DNA from: an uncultured Bacteroides sp.
GTDB lineage: Bacteria > Bacteroidota > Bacteroidia > Bacteroidales > Bacteroidaceae
Assembly (NCBI GenBank): GCA_900552645.1
Contig: USAN01000004.1
Span: 148,254 to 212,253, forward strand
Direction: 5' to 3'
DNA length: 64,000 nucleotides
Numbering within the stretch: the first letter of the stretch is position 1; every line of letters begins with the position of its first letter. Shown one piece after another: positions 10,106-20,154 of this stretch. Made by a program: the position numbers and the translations under genes. A model generated the notes under the pieces. It searched no databases, was not told the origin of the DNA, and worked only from the letters and a program-made list of their open reading frames with translations.

Positions 10106-11059
10106 ATGAAAAGGAAAAAAATAATTTTAATTGTCGTCATAGTACTGATATTGCTTATTGCGGCAATAATAGGAGCTGCACAATATTTGATTGACTATTC
10201 ACTAAAACCTTTAAATCGTGGTCGCGATATAAAAGGATCATGGGAATATATGTTCGATAAATATCCATATATAAAGCCATGGAAAGATAGTCTGGAGAAG
10301 ACCGCTGCATTGAAGGATACATTCATATATGCTCCCGATGGAGTGCGTTTACATGCATATTACATTGCAGCAGCTCAGCCTACAAAAAAGACTGCAGTAA
10401 TAGTTCACGGATATACCGACAATGCTATCCGAATGATGATGATAGGTTACATGTACAATAACAAACTAGGCTACAACACATTGCTACCCGATTTGCGCGA
10501 TACAGGATTAAGTGGTGGAGATGAAATACAAATGGGATGGCTTGATCGTATTGATGTAAGACAGTGGATGGGAGTAGCAAATAATATATATGGTGATTCT
10601 ACGCAAATGGTAGTTCATGGTATATCTATGGGAGCTGCAACCGTTATGATGGAATCAGGAGACACTCCACAACCATCATATGTAAAATGCTTTGTAGAAG
10701 ATTGTGGATATACTAGTGTATGGGATGAATTCGGACTACAGCTTAAAGAAGAATTTCATGTACCATCATTTCCTATTCTAAATGTGGCAAGTATGATGTG
10801 TCAAATGGAGTTTGGATGGAACTTTAAAGAAGCTTCGGCGTTAAAACAGGTTGCCAAGTGTAATCTTCCTATGTTCTTCATTCATGGCGACATAGATACA
10901 TATGTTCCTACATGGATGGTTTTCAAACTTTATGAAGCAAAGCCTGAGCCAAAAGAGTTGTGGGTAGTACCGGGGGCAATACATGCAATGTCTTATTACA
11001 CTCATACTAAAGAATATACAGAAAAAGTCAAAGCTTTCACAGATCAATATATTAAATGA
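10106..11059 (+). CDS. Membrane-anchored alpha/beta hydrolase
   Basis: The 317-residue protein has one N-terminal transmembrane helix (about residues 5-28), then an alpha/beta hydrolase domain. The catalytic triad is visible as Ser in GISMGAA, Asp in HGDIDTYVP and His in PGAIHAMSYY. The oxyanion strand AVIVHGYTDN precedes them. It is probably an esterase or peptidase tethered to the inner membrane, and the substrate cannot be read from the sequence. It starts 2 bases after aroE and overlaps the next gene by 4 bases, which implies co-translation. Confidence 0.88.
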   Translation: MKRKKIILIVVIVLILLIAAIIGAAQYLIDYSLKPLNRGRDIKGSWEYMFDKYPYIKPWKDSLEKTAALKDTFIYAPDGVRLHAYYIAAAQPTKKTAVIVHGYTDNAIRMMMIGYMYNNKLGYNTLLPDLRDTGLSGGDEIQMGWLDRIDVRQWMGVANNIYGDSTQMVVHGISMGAATVMMESGDTPQPSYVKCFVEDCGYTSVWDEFGLQLKEEFHVPSFPILNVASMMCQMEFGWNFKEASALKQVAKCNLPMFFIHGDIDTYVPTWMVFKLYEAKPEPKELWVVPGAIHAMSYYTHTKEYTEKVKAFTDQYIK

Positions 11060-11964
11060 AGAAAATAGTTTTTTTATTATATCTTTTCATCATATGCTCC
11101 GCACTGCCAATCCAGTCTCGCGAATATAAAGTAAAAGATATACCTATGGTACATCTTCAAGATAAGAGGAGGTACGTAAGCAATCCCGACAACATTCTCT
11201 CGGAAGAGGCTGTAATGGCTATGGATACTGCCCTATATTCACTTGAACAAAAGACCGGAATACAGACTTTGGTGGTAGTTGTGAGCGGAATTGAGGGAGG
11301 TGACTGCTTTGATTTTGCACATCGGCTTGGCGAAGAGAACGGAGTTGGCGAAAAAAATAGAGATAACGGACTGGTAATACTTTTATCGACCGATGAAAGA
11401 TGTGTACAGTTTGCTACCGGCTATGGCATTGAAGGAGATTTGCCCGATGCGATATGCAAGAGAATCCAATCACGATATATGTTGCCATATTTCAAGAAAG
11501 GAGATTGGAACAGCGGAATGGTAGCAGGTGTAAATGCAGTAAAGGGATATCTTGACGGATCGATGGAACGTATAAATAATGATGAAGAAGATTTAAGCCC
11601 AGGAGTAATTATTGTATTTGTAGGAATTTTCTTATCGATAATATTATTGGGAATCTTCCTCGCATGGTGGAAAAAACGTTGTCCTGTATGTCATAAGCAT
11701 ACTATACAAAGAATAAATTCGAAAGTTATTTCGCGCATTAACGGAATAAAGCGAGAAGCTGTAACATATAAATGTATGAATTGTGGCCATACTTATGTAA
11801 AGTATGAAGACTCTGATGACGAAAACTATCATCGCCCAGGAGGTGGCGGACCAATAATAGGTGGATTTGGAGGTTTCGGAAACGGAAGAGGCGGAGGTGG
11901 CTTCAGCGGCGGTAGCTTCGGAGGCGGTAGTTTCGGTGGTGGTGGTTCGGGAAGTAGATTCTAG
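11056..11964 (+). CDS. TPM-domain membrane protein (YgcG-like)
   Basis: The 302-residue protein has a signal peptide, a TPM domain (about residues 30-170, with NGLVILLSTDERCVQFATGYGIEG-type sequence), one transmembrane helix (about 185-207) and two CxxC pairs (CPVCH, CMNCG) that look like a zinc ribbon. The tail is almost pure Gly/Ser ending in SRF. Such glycine-rich tails are typical of YgcG/TPM proteins. TPM proteins commonly pair with LemA, encoded next. Their role lies in envelope maintenance and is not well defined. Confidence 0.88.
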   Translation: MKKIVFLLYLFIICSALPIQSREYKVKDIPMVHLQDKRRYVSNPDNILSEEAVMAMDTALYSLEQKTGIQTLVVVVSGIEGGDCFDFAHRLGEENGVGEKNRDNGLVILLSTDERCVQFATGYGIEGDLPDAICKRIQSRYMLPYFKKGDWNSGMVAGVNAVKGYLDGSMERINNDEEDLSPGVIIVFVGIFLSIILLGIFLAWWKKRCPVCHKHTIQRINSKVISRINGIKREAVTYKCMNCGHTYVKYEDSDDENYHRPGGGGPIIGGFGGFGNGRGGGGFSGGSFGGGSFGGGGSGSRF

Positions 11965-12020
11965 GAACATTGAGAAAATAAAAACATAATTCATCAAACA
12001 ACAATTAATAACTGAGATAT

Positions 12021-12605
12021 ATGAATAAAAAAGTAACGATCATTTTAGTTGCAGTCATTGCACTACTGGCAATTTGGGGTATAACCTCATATAACCGTCT
12101 AGTAAGCATGGAAGAAGGAGTAAATACTGTATGGAGTAATGTAGAGAATCAGTATCAGCGCCGTGCAGATCTTATTCCAAATCTTGTCAATACAGTAAAA
12201 GGATATGCATCACACGAGAAATCTACATTCGAAGCTGTAGTAGAAGCACGAAGCAAGGCCACACAAGTAAAGATTGATGCCGATAACCTTACTCCCGAGA
12301 AAATGCTTGCTTACCAGAAAGCCCAGGGAGAAGTAGGAGCTGCATTAAGTCGTTTATTGGCTCTAACTGAAGCTTATCCAGATTTGAAGGCAAATCAAAA
12401 CTTCATTGAACTACAGGCTCAGCTAGAAGGTACAGAAAACAGAATAAGCGTAGAACGTAAGAAATTCAACGATACATCGAAAGAATACAATACCACAATA
12501 CGTAATTTCCCTACCAATATCATATCAGGTATATGCGGTTTTGAAAAACGCCCATATTTCCAAGCAGAAGCAGGAACTGATAAAGCTCCTAAAGTAGAAT
12601 TCTAA
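12021..12605 (+). CDS. lemA: LemA family protein
   Basis: The 194-residue protein has a short N-terminal transmembrane helix (residues 5-23) followed by a helical domain carrying the LemA hallmarks [19 protein letters not shown] and [11 protein letters not shown]. The C-terminal part includes [11 protein letters not shown]. LemA proteins are membrane-anchored with an external coiled-coil domain, and their function is poorly known. It lies directly behind the TPM-domain gene, a conserved neighbourhood in Bacteroidota, so the two likely act together. Confidence 0.95.
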   Translation: MNKKVTIILVAVIALLAIWGITSYNRLVSMEEGVNTVWSNVENQYQRRADLIPNLVNTVKGYASHEKSTFEAVVEARSKATQVKIDADNLTPEKMLAYQKAQGEVGAALSRLLALTEAYPDLKANQNFIELQAQLEGTENRISVERKKFNDTSKEYNTTIRNFPTNIISGICGFEKRPYFQAEAGTDKAPKVEF

Positions 12606-12682
12606 TTTTTTTTCATTTAGGTTCAACATTTTCTCTATTAAGAGCATTATTCTATTATATAGACCATAAAATCAAAGTTAAT

Positions 12683-13759
12683 ATGTTCAATTCATTTGGT
12701 AATATTTTCAGATTGACAACCTTCGGTGAATCTCACGGAGCAGGTGTAGGAGGAGTTATTGACGGTTTTCCTGCCGGTATTGATATTGATATGGCTTTTA
12801 TTCAGAAAGAGCTAGACAGACGCCGTCCGGGACAATCTTTAATTACTACCAGCCGCAAGGAAGGCGATAAGGTAGAATTTCTATCGGGAGTATTCGATGG
12901 AAAATCTACAGGATGTCCTATAGGATTCATAGTATGGAATCAAAATCAACACTCTTCCGATTATGATAACATAAGAAATATATATCGTCCTTCGCATGCC
13001 GATTATACTTACATGCAGAAATACGGAATACGCGATCATCGCGGAGGTGGCCGTTCTTCGGCTCGCGAAACTATTTCCAGAGTTGTAGGAGGTGCTTTGG
13101 CAAAGATAGCTCTACGTCAACTTGGAATAGAGGTAACCGCATATACATCACAAGTTGGAAATATCCAACTTGACAAGGATTACAAACATTATGATCTTGA
13201 TCTTATCGAGAGCAATGATGTGCGCTGTCCTGATACCGAAAAAGCAAAAGAGATGGCAGACTTCATACTAAAAATAAAAGGAGAAGGAGATACTATTGGT
13301 GGAGTAGTAAGTTGTATTATAAAAGGATGTCCCATAGGTTTGGGACAACCCGTATTTGGAAAACTACATGCAGCTCTTGGGAATGCCATGTTAAGCATAA
13401 ATGCAGTAAAAGGTTTTGAATATGGACAAGGGTTTAACTCGATGGAGTTGAAAGGAAGCGAACAGAACGATGTATTCTATAACAATAACGGATCTGTAGA
13501 AACTCGTACTAACTATTCGGGTGGAATACAGGGAGGCATAAGTAATGGTGAAGATATCTATTTCAAGGTTGCATTCAAGCCAGTGGCAACTGTCCTGATG
13601 GAACAGCATACCGTAAACATTGACGGAATAGATACAACAATGAAAGCTAAGGGACGTCATGATCCATGTGTACTTCCCCGAGCTGTACCTATAGTAGAGG
13701 CCATGGCTGCCATGACGATACTTGACTATTATCTTATAGACCGTACTACGCAATTATAA
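12683..13759 (+). CDS. aroC: Chorismate synthase
   Basis: Makes chorismate from EPSP with reduced FMN, the last shikimate step. The 358-residue length is normal. Signature segments [21 protein letters not shown], the RRRPGQS stretch, [21 protein letters not shown] and [17 protein letters not shown] are all present. A strong terminator follows the stop, marking the end of the block that starts near phoH. Confidence 0.98.
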   Translation: MFNSFGNIFRLTTFGESHGAGVGGVIDGFPAGIDIDMAFIQKELDRRRPGQSLITTSRKEGDKVEFLSGVFDGKSTGCPIGFIVWNQNQHSSDYDNIRNIYRPSHADYTYMQKYGIRDHRGGGRSSARETISRVVGGALAKIALRQLGIEVTAYTSQVGNIQLDKDYKHYDLDLIESNDVRCPDTEKAKEMADFILKIKGEGDTIGGVVSCIIKGCPIGLGQPVFGKLHAALGNAMLSINAVKGFEYGQGFNSMELKGSEQNDVFYNNNGSVETRTNYSGGIQGGISNGEDIYFKVAFKPVATVLMEQHTVNIDGIDTTMKAKGRHDPCVLPRAVPIVEAMAAMTILDYYLIDRTTQL

Positions 13760-13765
13760 CTTTAC

Positions 13766-13799
13766 AAAACGCTTGTATTTCTTTACAAGCGTTTTTTTA
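13766..13799 (+). terminator. Rho-independent terminator after aroC
   Basis: A 12-bp stem AAAACGCTTGTA / TACAAGCGTTTT with a 6-base loop is followed by a run of T. Confidence 0.85.
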
Positions 13800-13830
13800 T
13801 TATCTTTATCCCATATAAAACAATTATCTT

Positions 13831-15189
13831 ATGGAAATAAAGCAATATATAAAGGAAAACGAGCAGCGTTTTATGGACGAACTCTTTTCATTAATAAGAA
13901 TACCTAGCATTAGCGCACTTCCCGAAAATAAGGACGATATGTTGGCATGTGCAATCAGGTGGAAAGATTTACTTATTCAATCAGGAGTAGATGAAGCAAT
14001 AGTAATGCCATCTGAAGGAAATCCTATAGTATATGCACATAAGCATGTTAGTAATGATGCTCCAACAGTATTGATATATGCCCATTACGATGTGATGCCT
14101 GCCGAGCCTCTAGATTTATGGAAGAGCGCTCCATTCGAACCGGAAATTCGCGACGGACATATATGGGCGCGAGGAGCCGATGATGATAAGGGTCAGTCTA
14201 TGATCCAAGTAAAAGCATTCGAGTATCTTGTAAAGAACAATCTTCTTACACATAACGTAAAGTTCATATTCGAAGGCGAGGAAGAGATAGGATCACCCAG
14301 TCTGATAAATTTCATAAAAAATCACAAAGAACTGCTTAAGTCGGATGTTATATTAGTATCGGATACAAGTATGCTTGGTGCAGATATGCCTTCGCTTACA
14401 ACCGGACTTCGCGGGCTGGCTTACTGGGAAATAGAAGTTACCGGACCTAACCGTGATCTTCATTCCGGTCATTTTGGAGGAGCAGTAGCCAATCCTATAA
14501 ATACTTTATGCTCCATACTTGCAAAGGTAATTGATGAAGATGGACGCATAACAGTACCACATTTTTATGACGCAGTAGAGGAAGTTCCTCAAGAAGAACG
14601 CGATATGATTGCGCATATTCCTTTCGATGAAAATAAATATATGGAAGCGATAGGAGTTAAATCACTTAAGGGAGAAAAAGGATACTCTACTCTTGAAAGA
14701 AACAGCTGTCGTCCATCGTTCGACGTATGTGGAATATGGGGAGGTTATACAGGCGAAGGTTCAAAGACTGTACTTCCGTCAAAAGCCTATGCCAAGGTAT
14801 CGTGTCGTTTAGTACCACATCAGCAACATGAAATAATATCTCAGCTTTTCATTGATTACATAAACAGTATTGCTCCAAACTATGTAAACGTCAAGGTTAC
14901 TCCTATGCATGGAGGAGAAGGATATGTTTGTCCCATATCACATCCGGCATACAAAGCAGCTGCAATTGGCTTTGAGAAAGCATTCGGAAAGAAGCCTCTG
15001 GCAGTAAGACGCGGTGGAAGCATACCAATAATAAGCGATTTCGAGAAAATATTAGGAGTAAAAACCATACTTATGGGATTTGGACTTGAAAGCGATGCTA
15101 TACATTCACCTAACGAGAATTTCTCGCTTGATATATTCCGCAAGGGAATTGAAGCTGTAGTAGAATTTCATCGTGAACTAAAAATGTAA
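13831..15189 (+). CDS. M20 family dipeptidase
   Basis: The 452-residue cytoplasmic metallopeptidase has the M20 di-zinc features: a metal-ligand His in IYAHYDVMP, Asp in ARGADDDKGQ, the catalytic Glu-Glu in FEGEEEIGSP, Asp in LVSDTSML, and the terminal His in DAIHSPNE. The lid/dimerisation domain spans about residues 195-340. It most likely cleaves dipeptides (CNDP2/PepV-like), but substrate range cannot be read from sequence. It is flanked by terminators on both sides, so it is monocistronic. Confidence 0.92.
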   Translation: MEIKQYIKENEQRFMDELFSLIRIPSISALPENKDDMLACAIRWKDLLIQSGVDEAIVMPSEGNPIVYAHKHVSNDAPTVLIYAHYDVMPAEPLDLWKSAPFEPEIRDGHIWARGADDDKGQSMIQVKAFEYLVKNNLLTHNVKFIFEGEEEIGSPSLINFIKNHKELLKSDVILVSDTSMLGADMPSLTTGLRGLAYWEIEVTGPNRDLHSGHFGGAVANPINTLCSILAKVIDEDGRITVPHFYDAVEEVPQEERDMIAHIPFDENKYMEAIGVKSLKGEKGYSTLERNSCRPSFDVCGIWGGYTGEGSKTVLPSKAYAKVSCRLVPHQQHEIISQLFIDYINSIAPNYVNVKVTPMHGGEGYVCPISHPAYKAAAIGFEKAFGKKPLAVRRGGSIPIISDFEKILGVKTILMGFGLESDAIHSPNENFSLDIFRKGIEAVVEFHRELKM

Positions 15190-15280
15190 CGTAATACAGT
15201 ATAAAAACAAAAGTTTGTCTAATCAGTATATAAATTACAATATGAATTTATATACTATAAGCAATAACTTTCCTGAAAAG

Positions 15281-15331
15281 AAAAAAGTACCATTTTAGGC
15301 CCCGAAATATAGGCCAAAATGGTACTTTTTA
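15281..15331. terminator. Bidirectional hairpin terminator between convergent genes
   Basis: The stem AAAAAGTACCATTTT-GGCC pairs with GGCCAAAATGGTACTTTTT (one bulged A, 10-base loop). T-runs on both strands suit the convergent dipeptidase and the minus-strand gene beyond. The rest of the 15190-15438 gap shows nothing else. Confidence 0.75.
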
Positions 15332-15438
15332 TTTATGTAGTTACAAACTGCAACTTCTACTAACTCTATTTTACCTGTTAGACAGGCTCTTCTCTTGTAT
15401 TCATAACACTTAATGCGTTCTCTTATCAAACAATAACT

Positions 15439-16461
15439 TTAATCTCTGTCTTTATCAGAAGATGACCGTTCTCTCTTTGCCGAACGTTTTCCATTATCAT
15501 TATCATTGCCACGACTCTCACTTACTTCTTTACGACTTTTGTCATTCTTTCTGTTTTCGTATCTAGTCGAGCTGTTTCGTCCATTGCTATATTCTTTAGA
15601 AGAATAAGATGGACGTCCACTTCCCGAAGGACGTGATGAATTACCATTGCCATTAGGGCGGGTTTCCGGAACTGGACGGCTATTATTTCCTGGACGACCA
15701 CTATTTTCCGGACGACCATTTCCATTGTTTGGCCTAGAGTTATTGCCTGGACGATTACCATTACCCGGACGGCCCATTTCCGGACGATTACCATTATTTG
15801 GACGAGTATTTGTATTTGGACGCGTGGTTGTATTTGGACGCGTGGTTGTATTTGGACGTACAGGAACTCCAAAATCATTGTGACGATGAGAGTCATATCT
15901 CTTATCATTCCTTATAGAGCAAAATCCATCAAACCTATCATGATGATTATATCTCTTGTTCCATCTTGACTTATAAAAGCTTATATTGTTGAAATGCTTT
16001 CTATAGTGTCCTCCACAGTAAGAAGAATAGTGATGAGGTTTACCAAAATAGAAGAAATTTATATTAGTATATATATTATATATTCTGAATGACCAACTAC
16101 TGTTTACAGTATATATAGGGCGGAAAAAATATTCAGCACCCATAAATCTTCTATACTGACTTCCAGACAAGATCCATCGTAAATCATCGTTACGGATATC
16201 AAGAAAATCATAATATTTGTCAAGAGCATATTCGCTTCCTCTTGCCACATCATCCATAATATATCTTACGTTATTTACAAAGTCATAGTTTATTTCGTAT
16301 ACATCATCATACTGATTCTGGGTAAGTTTAAGTTCATATGCCATTCTATCCGTAAGGAATCTGGTATTTTTTCTTACCTTGCTCATGCTCATTGCTCCCA
16401 TTGCAGGGATTGTTATGCCCAGCATCACAATCATCATCAATATAGTAGTCAGCTTCTTCAT
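15439..16461 (-). CDS. Exported protein with Arg/Pro/Asn/Gly-rich repetitive tail
   Basis: The 340-residue protein has a clear signal peptide ending near Ala-Met-Gly-Ala (residues 20-23). Residues 25-110 look like a folded helical domain with ELKLTQNQYDDVYEINYDF, recalling the 'LTxxQ' helices of Bacteroidota stress-type periplasmic proteins. Residues 120-200 are rich in Tyr/His/Arg. Residues 200-300 are low complexity, with NTTTRP and PGNxxRP repeats, and the tail is strongly basic. The function is unknown. I cannot tell whether the tail binds the wall, DNA or polyanions. Confidence 0.7.
   Translation of the reverse strand: MKKLTTILMMIVMLGITIPAMGAMSMSKVRKNTRFLTDRMAYELKLTQNQYDDVYEINYDFVNNVRYIMDDVARGSEYALDKYYDFLDIRNDDLRWILSGSQYRRFMGAEYFFRPIYTVNSSWSFRIYNIYTNINFFYFGKPHHYSSYCGGHYRKHFNNISFYKSRWNKRYNHHDRFDGFCSIRNDKRYDSHRHNDFGVPVRPNTTTRPNTTTRPNTNTRPNNGNRPEMGRPGNGNRPGNNSRPNNGNGRPENSGRPGNNSRPVPETRPNGNGNSSRPSGSGRPSYSSKEYSNGRNSSTRYENRKNDKSRKEVSESRGNDNDNGKRSAKRERSSSDKDRD
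15812..15861 (-). repeat. 18-bp tandem repeat inside the low-complexity tail
   Basis: The unit GTATTTGGACGCGTGGTT occurs at 15812-15829 and 15830-15847, and a third partial copy follows to 15861. It encodes the NTTTRP repeats and could change copy number by slippage. Confidence 0.85.
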
Positions 16462-16588
16462 AATTGTAATTATTAGTTATTATTATTATGATACAAAAAT
16501 AGGGAGAATCTCTTCTCCCTACAATTTATTTTTCCTATAATTAGATAGGGGAATTCCTAAATTTGTTAGGGGAATTCCTTGTTTGATA

Positions 16589-17422
16589 CTAAACTAATTT
16601 CAAACCTTCTTCACTTATTACTATAAGATGTTTCTTGTATAAGTCTCCAACAGCCTTCTTAAATGTCTTCTTGCTTACTCCAAATATAGCATATATATCT
16701 TCCGGATTTGACTTGTCATTAAGTTTTGTCTCTCCTCCATTATCCTTAAGATACTGAAGAAGCACATTAGCAAAATCTTCTACCTGCTTCAATCCCACTT
16801 TCTGCAGTGTTATATCAAGCTTTCCATCTTCGCGTACATGCTTTACATATCCTTTTAGTCTATCTCCGGTAGTAAGTGGCTGGAATATTTCATTGTCATA
16901 AACCAATCCACCAAACTTATTGTCTACTATAACCTTGAATCCTAGATCAGTCTTCTGCCACACCAATAATTCTACCTCATCACCATCCTTATATGTAGGC
17001 AACTCTTTAGAAAGATATTTTTCTACCTTTGCAGTCCCCATAATTCTATAACTTTCATCATCAATCATGGCATAAATTATATAGCTTCTTCCCTTTTCCA
17101 TCTTCATTTTCTGTTCTCGAAAAGGCACAAATAAATCCTTCATCAATCCCCAGTCAAGAAAAGCACCATATTCATTTACCCAAGCTACTTCAAGAAATGC
17201 AAATTCGCCTACCTGAACCAGAGGCTGTAATGTAGTAGCTATAATACGCTCCTCTATGTCTAGATATATGAACACATTAAGCATGTCGCCCGGTTTAGTA
17301 CCTTCCGGAACATATCTAGCAGGTAAAAGGATTTCTCCCTCCTCACCTCCTTCAAGATAAACTCCGAAATCTACTTCCTTAACAACCTCCAGCTGATTAT
17401 ATTTTCCTAATTCTACTTTCAT
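16589..17422 (-). CDS. cvfB: CvfB-like S1 RNA-binding protein
   Basis: The 277-residue protein has the CvfB/YitL architecture: three S1-type beta-barrels (about residues 1-65, 68-130 and 140-210) and a C-terminal winged helix (about 215-277, with DIYAIFGVSKKTFKKAVGDLYK). VNEYGAFLDWGL and GYVKHVREDGKLD are typical S1 strands. The family binds RNA and affects expression of selected genes, but the exact targets are unknown. It is monocistronic here. Confidence 0.9.
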   Translation of the reverse strand: MKVELGKYNQLEVVKEVDFGVYLEGGEEGEILLPARYVPEGTKPGDMLNVFIYLDIEERIIATTLQPLVQVGEFAFLEVAWVNEYGAFLDWGLMKDLFVPFREQKMKMEKGRSYIIYAMIDDESYRIMGTAKVEKYLSKELPTYKDGDEVELLVWQKTDLGFKVIVDNKFGGLVYDNEIFQPLTTGDRLKGYVKHVREDGKLDITLQKVGLKQVEDFANVLLQYLKDNGGETKLNDKSNPEDIYAIFGVSKKTFKKAVGDLYKKHLIVISEEGLKLV

Positions 17423-17537
17423 ATCTATGTATTTTTTATCAAAGATAAATAAAAAGAGTATCTTTATCTATTAATTAACAAATAAACTATATAATAGTTA
17501 TTCTAGACATACAAGAATTAATACTAATAAATAAAAT

Positions 17538-17747
17538 ATGAAAACCGTTATTCTTACAATTTGTTCAAACACAATTCATGCTCATATAATTCAGGGACTG
17601 CTTGAGAATGAGAATATCCCTTCTATTCTACATAATGATATATCATCTTCTATGTTACCATATTCGGCAGGAGGAGGTGTAGCAATTCTTGTATACGAGA
17701 GAGATTATGATAAAGCGCGCAAAATTTACGAGGCAACTAATTTATAG
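17538..17747 (+). CDS. Small DUF2007-type protein
   Basis: The 69-residue protein resembles the DUF2007 'putative signal transducing protein' family. It has an N-terminal beta strand (VILTICSNTIHAHIIQGLLENENI) and a second strand with VAILVYERDYDKARKIYEA, giving a GlnB/ferredoxin-like fold. There is no catalytic motif. It lies 56 bases before the lipoprotein gene on the same strand, and functional linkage is uncertain. Confidence 0.75.
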   Translation: MKTVILTICSNTIHAHIIQGLLENENIPSILHNDISSSMLPYSAGGGVAILVYERDYDKARKIYEATNL

Positions 17748-17803
17748 ATAAATAGATATAAACTTTTTCATCAATACAATGTTCAAGACAAAAAAGGTTA
17801 GAG

Positions 17804-18754
17804 ATGAAAAAGATTTTGTTTATTACACTCCTTGCACTATTTTGCATAGGTTGTAGTTCGGCAAACGATGATGAATGTAATGGAAAAATCGTTACTGTTC
17901 ATTCCATATTTACCATGATAGATTCTCTATCCGATTACACAGGCCCTATAGAAGTATATCCATGTATTACAGGTACCTATATATATAAAGGTAATTATAC
18001 ATCTACCGCTGCACAAAGTGCCATTCCTGCATACTATTACATATCAAATGGCATAGGTAAGGCTACTAATTATCCCTTACGTGAACCTATTGGGAAATAT
18101 ACTCTTATTTACTGGGGTTATCCTAACTGGAAAGAAGAAGTTTTAAGACTTTCTAATGTAAGAACTCCTGAGATTATATTAGATAGTGATATGAGTAATA
18201 TAAACTTTTCTTTGCTCAACACATCGGTAAGCGATACATTGTACCACCCTGTATACGATATGGTGGTTGCATGCCAAACTCTTAATATAGATACCGACAA
18301 CCTGAGTGCTAATTTCCAGCGTGCTACAGCCGGAATAAACGTATCGGTAATCAATAGTGACAATACAGCATTCAGTTCCACTATAGACTCTATGTGGGTA
18401 TATATAGGAGGAATAAACTATCAGATAAATTTTGCTACCGGATTGCCTACCAACAACTCATACAAAACTGTAGTAAAAAGTCTGTCACCAAACTCAGTCC
18501 GTACACATTTTCTTACCGATTCTACATATGTATTTCCATCAACTTCCAATCCTCCGCTTCAACTATTCGTAAAAATGAGAACAGGCACCGTAAAGAAATT
18601 CAAAACATATCTTACCAACCAACTTGAAGCCGGAACGTTTACTACGCTTGTAATCTACCTTAATAGCTTAATGATTGAGAAGAACAATACATGTACACTT
18701 ACCATAGATTCATGGATTGAACAGCAGGACAGCATTACATTTCCGGTAATATAA
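17804..18754 (+). CDS. Putative Mfa/fimbrillin-like lipoprotein
   Basis: The 316-residue protein has a lipoprotein signal peptide with Cys in FCIGCSS. The body is beta-rich. [14 protein letters not shown] followed by a C-terminal [11 protein letters not shown]...TIDSWIEQ strand pattern is reminiscent of FimB/Mfa2 and fimbrillin-like Bacteroidota surface proteins. No second fimbrial gene lies nearby, so a pilus role is uncertain. Its 3' end overlaps the convergent ABC ATPase gene by 20 bases. Confidence 0.55.
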   Translation: MKKILFITLLALFCIGCSSANDDECNGKIVTVHSIFTMIDSLSDYTGPIEVYPCITGTYIYKGNYTSTAAQSAIPAYYYISNGIGKATNYPLREPIGKYTLIYWGYPNWKEEVLRLSNVRTPEIILDSDMSNINFSLLNTSVSDTLYHPVYDMVVACQTLNIDTDNLSANFQRATAGINVSVINSDNTAFSSTIDSMWVYIGGINYQINFATGLPTNNSYKTVVKSLSPNSVRTHFLTDSTYVFPSTSNPPLQLFVKMRTGTVKKFKTYLTNQLEAGTFTTLVIYLNSLMIEKNNTCTLTIDSWIEQQDSITFPVI

Positions 18755-19430
18755 CTTCATCTACCGCTATCGATTCTTCTCGCAATATTCTTCCATCTAT
18801 CATATGAATGGTTCTATCTGTAAGCGAAGCAAGATTCTCATCATGAGTCACTATAATAAAAGTTTGATTGAGTTTATTTCTAAGATCAAAAAAAAGCTGA
18901 TGAAGCTCTTCTTTGTTTTTAGTATCAAGACTTCCCGATGGTTCGTCGGCCAGAATTACAGCAGGATTATTTATAAGCGCGCGTCCAACAGCCACTCTCT
19001 GCTTCTCACCTCCCGAAAGTTCGGCAGGCTTATGGGTAGCACGGTCGGCCAGTCCCAGAAATTCAAGTATTTCCATAGCCTTAGCCTTGGCTTCTTTCCA
19101 TGAAGTTCCACCTATCAGAGCCGGAATCATTATATTTTCGATAGCAGTAAACTCGGGCAGAAGCTGATGAAATTGGAAGACAAAACCTATGTTCTTATTC
19201 CTGAACGTAGATAAATCTTTCTCTTTCAATCGGTTTACATTAGTGTTGTCTATAATGACGCTTCCAGTATCGGGCTTATCCAACGTACCCATTATCTGCA
19301 GTAAAGTAGTCTTTCCTGCACCACTCGGTCCTACTATACTAACTATCTCTCCCTTCTGTATAGTTAGATCTATACCTTTCAGCACCTGTAAAGAGCCAAA
19401 ACTCTTTGTTATACCCTTCAGTTCTATCAT
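18735..19430 (-). CDS. LolD/MacB-type ABC transporter ATP-binding protein
   Basis: The 231-residue ATPase has Walker [10 protein letters not shown], a Q-loop in [12 protein letters not shown], the signature [15 protein letters not shown], Walker [13 protein letters not shown] and the H-loop THD. The sequence resembles LolD, the ATPase of lipoprotein release, or MacB-type ATPases. No permease gene is adjacent, so its membrane partner must be encoded elsewhere. It lies directly downstream of tcdA with about 1 base between them, suggesting one transcript antiporter-tcdA-ATPase. Confidence 0.88.
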   Translation of the reverse strand: MIELKGITKSFGSLQVLKGIDLTIQKGEIVSIVGPSGAGKTTLLQIMGTLDKPDTGSVIIDNTNVNRLKEKDLSTFRNKNIGFVFQFHQLLPEFTAIENIMIPALIGGTSWKEAKAKAMEILEFLGLADRATHKPAELSGGEKQRVAVGRALINNPAVILADEPSGSLDTKNKEELHQLFFDLRNKLNQTFIIVTHDENLASLTDRTIHMIDGRILREESIAVDEVILPEM

Positions 19431-19431
19431 A

Positions 19432-20154
19432 TCATAGTTTCTTTATTACATATTCTGCAAGAAAACATCCAAATACCGCTGGCATGTAACTTATAGTTCC
19501 ACATGTAGATTTCTTATTCTTCTCTTCTACCAGTACCACCGCATTTGGATTAGCCTGTTCGGTGCTGAACACTACCGGCAATTTTCTCTTCATGCCCATT
19601 TTCTGTAGTCTTTTTCGCACCGCCTTGCTCAAGCCACAATGATAGGTTTCCCATATATCGGCAAACTTTATCTGAGTTATATCCGATTTTGCACCAGCTC
19701 CCATGCTACTTACTATCTTAATATGTCTTTTCAGACATTCATATATAAGATGACATTTAGGTGCAACAGTATCTATCGCATCGACTACGAAGTCGAATTT
19801 GTCACTTTCAAGAAGTTCTGGTATAGCCTCGTCTTTAATATATATTTCCTTAACGTTCAGTTTCAAGTCAGGATTTATATCCTTCAGTCGGCCTGCAAGT
19901 ACATTAACCTTAGGCATTCCTATATTAGAATGTAGCGCCGCAATCTGTCGGTTTATATTAGAAGGCTGTACGGTATCGGCATCCACTATAGTCATTTTAC
20001 CTACTCCTGCTCTACATATCATTTCGGCAGCATAGCCACCCACTCCCCCAACTCCTACTATAAGTACATTCGAGTTGCGCAATCTGTTCATCTTCTCGGT
20101 ACCAAATAATAATTCGGTACGCTCCTGCCATTCGTTATCAGTTACGTTCATCAT
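19432..20154 (-). CDS. tcdA: tRNA threonylcarbamoyladenosine dehydratase TcdA
   Basis: ThiF/E1-like enzyme that cyclises t6A37 of tRNA with ATP. The 240-residue protein carries the nucleotide loop [20 protein letters not shown], then [13 protein letters not shown], and [11 protein letters not shown] possible alternative ATG one codon downstream (20151) does not change the call. Its 5' end overlaps the antiporter stop by about 17 bases, indicating translational coupling. Confidence 0.92.
   Translation of the reverse strand: MMNVTDNEWQERTELLFGTEKMNRLRNSNVLIVGVGGVGGYAAEMICRAGVGKMTIVDADTVQPSNINRQIAALHSNIGMPKVNVLAGRLKDINPDLKLNVKEIYIKDEAIPELLESDKFDFVVDAIDTVAPKCHLIYECLKRHIKIVSSMGAGAKSDITQIKFADIWETYHCGLSKAVRKRLQKMGMKRKLPVVFSTEQANPNAVVLVEEKNKKSTCGTISYMPAVFGCFLAEYVIKKL

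Noticed and set aside
15812..15861. CRISPR-like array
   Set aside because: The units are contiguous without spacers and encode in-frame protein repeats.
15522..15908. Long frames on both strands (128 and 78 codons) within the exported repeat-tail gene
   Set aside because: They arise from the repetitive low-complexity DNA and lack plausible starts or family features. The frame with the signal peptide is the real one.
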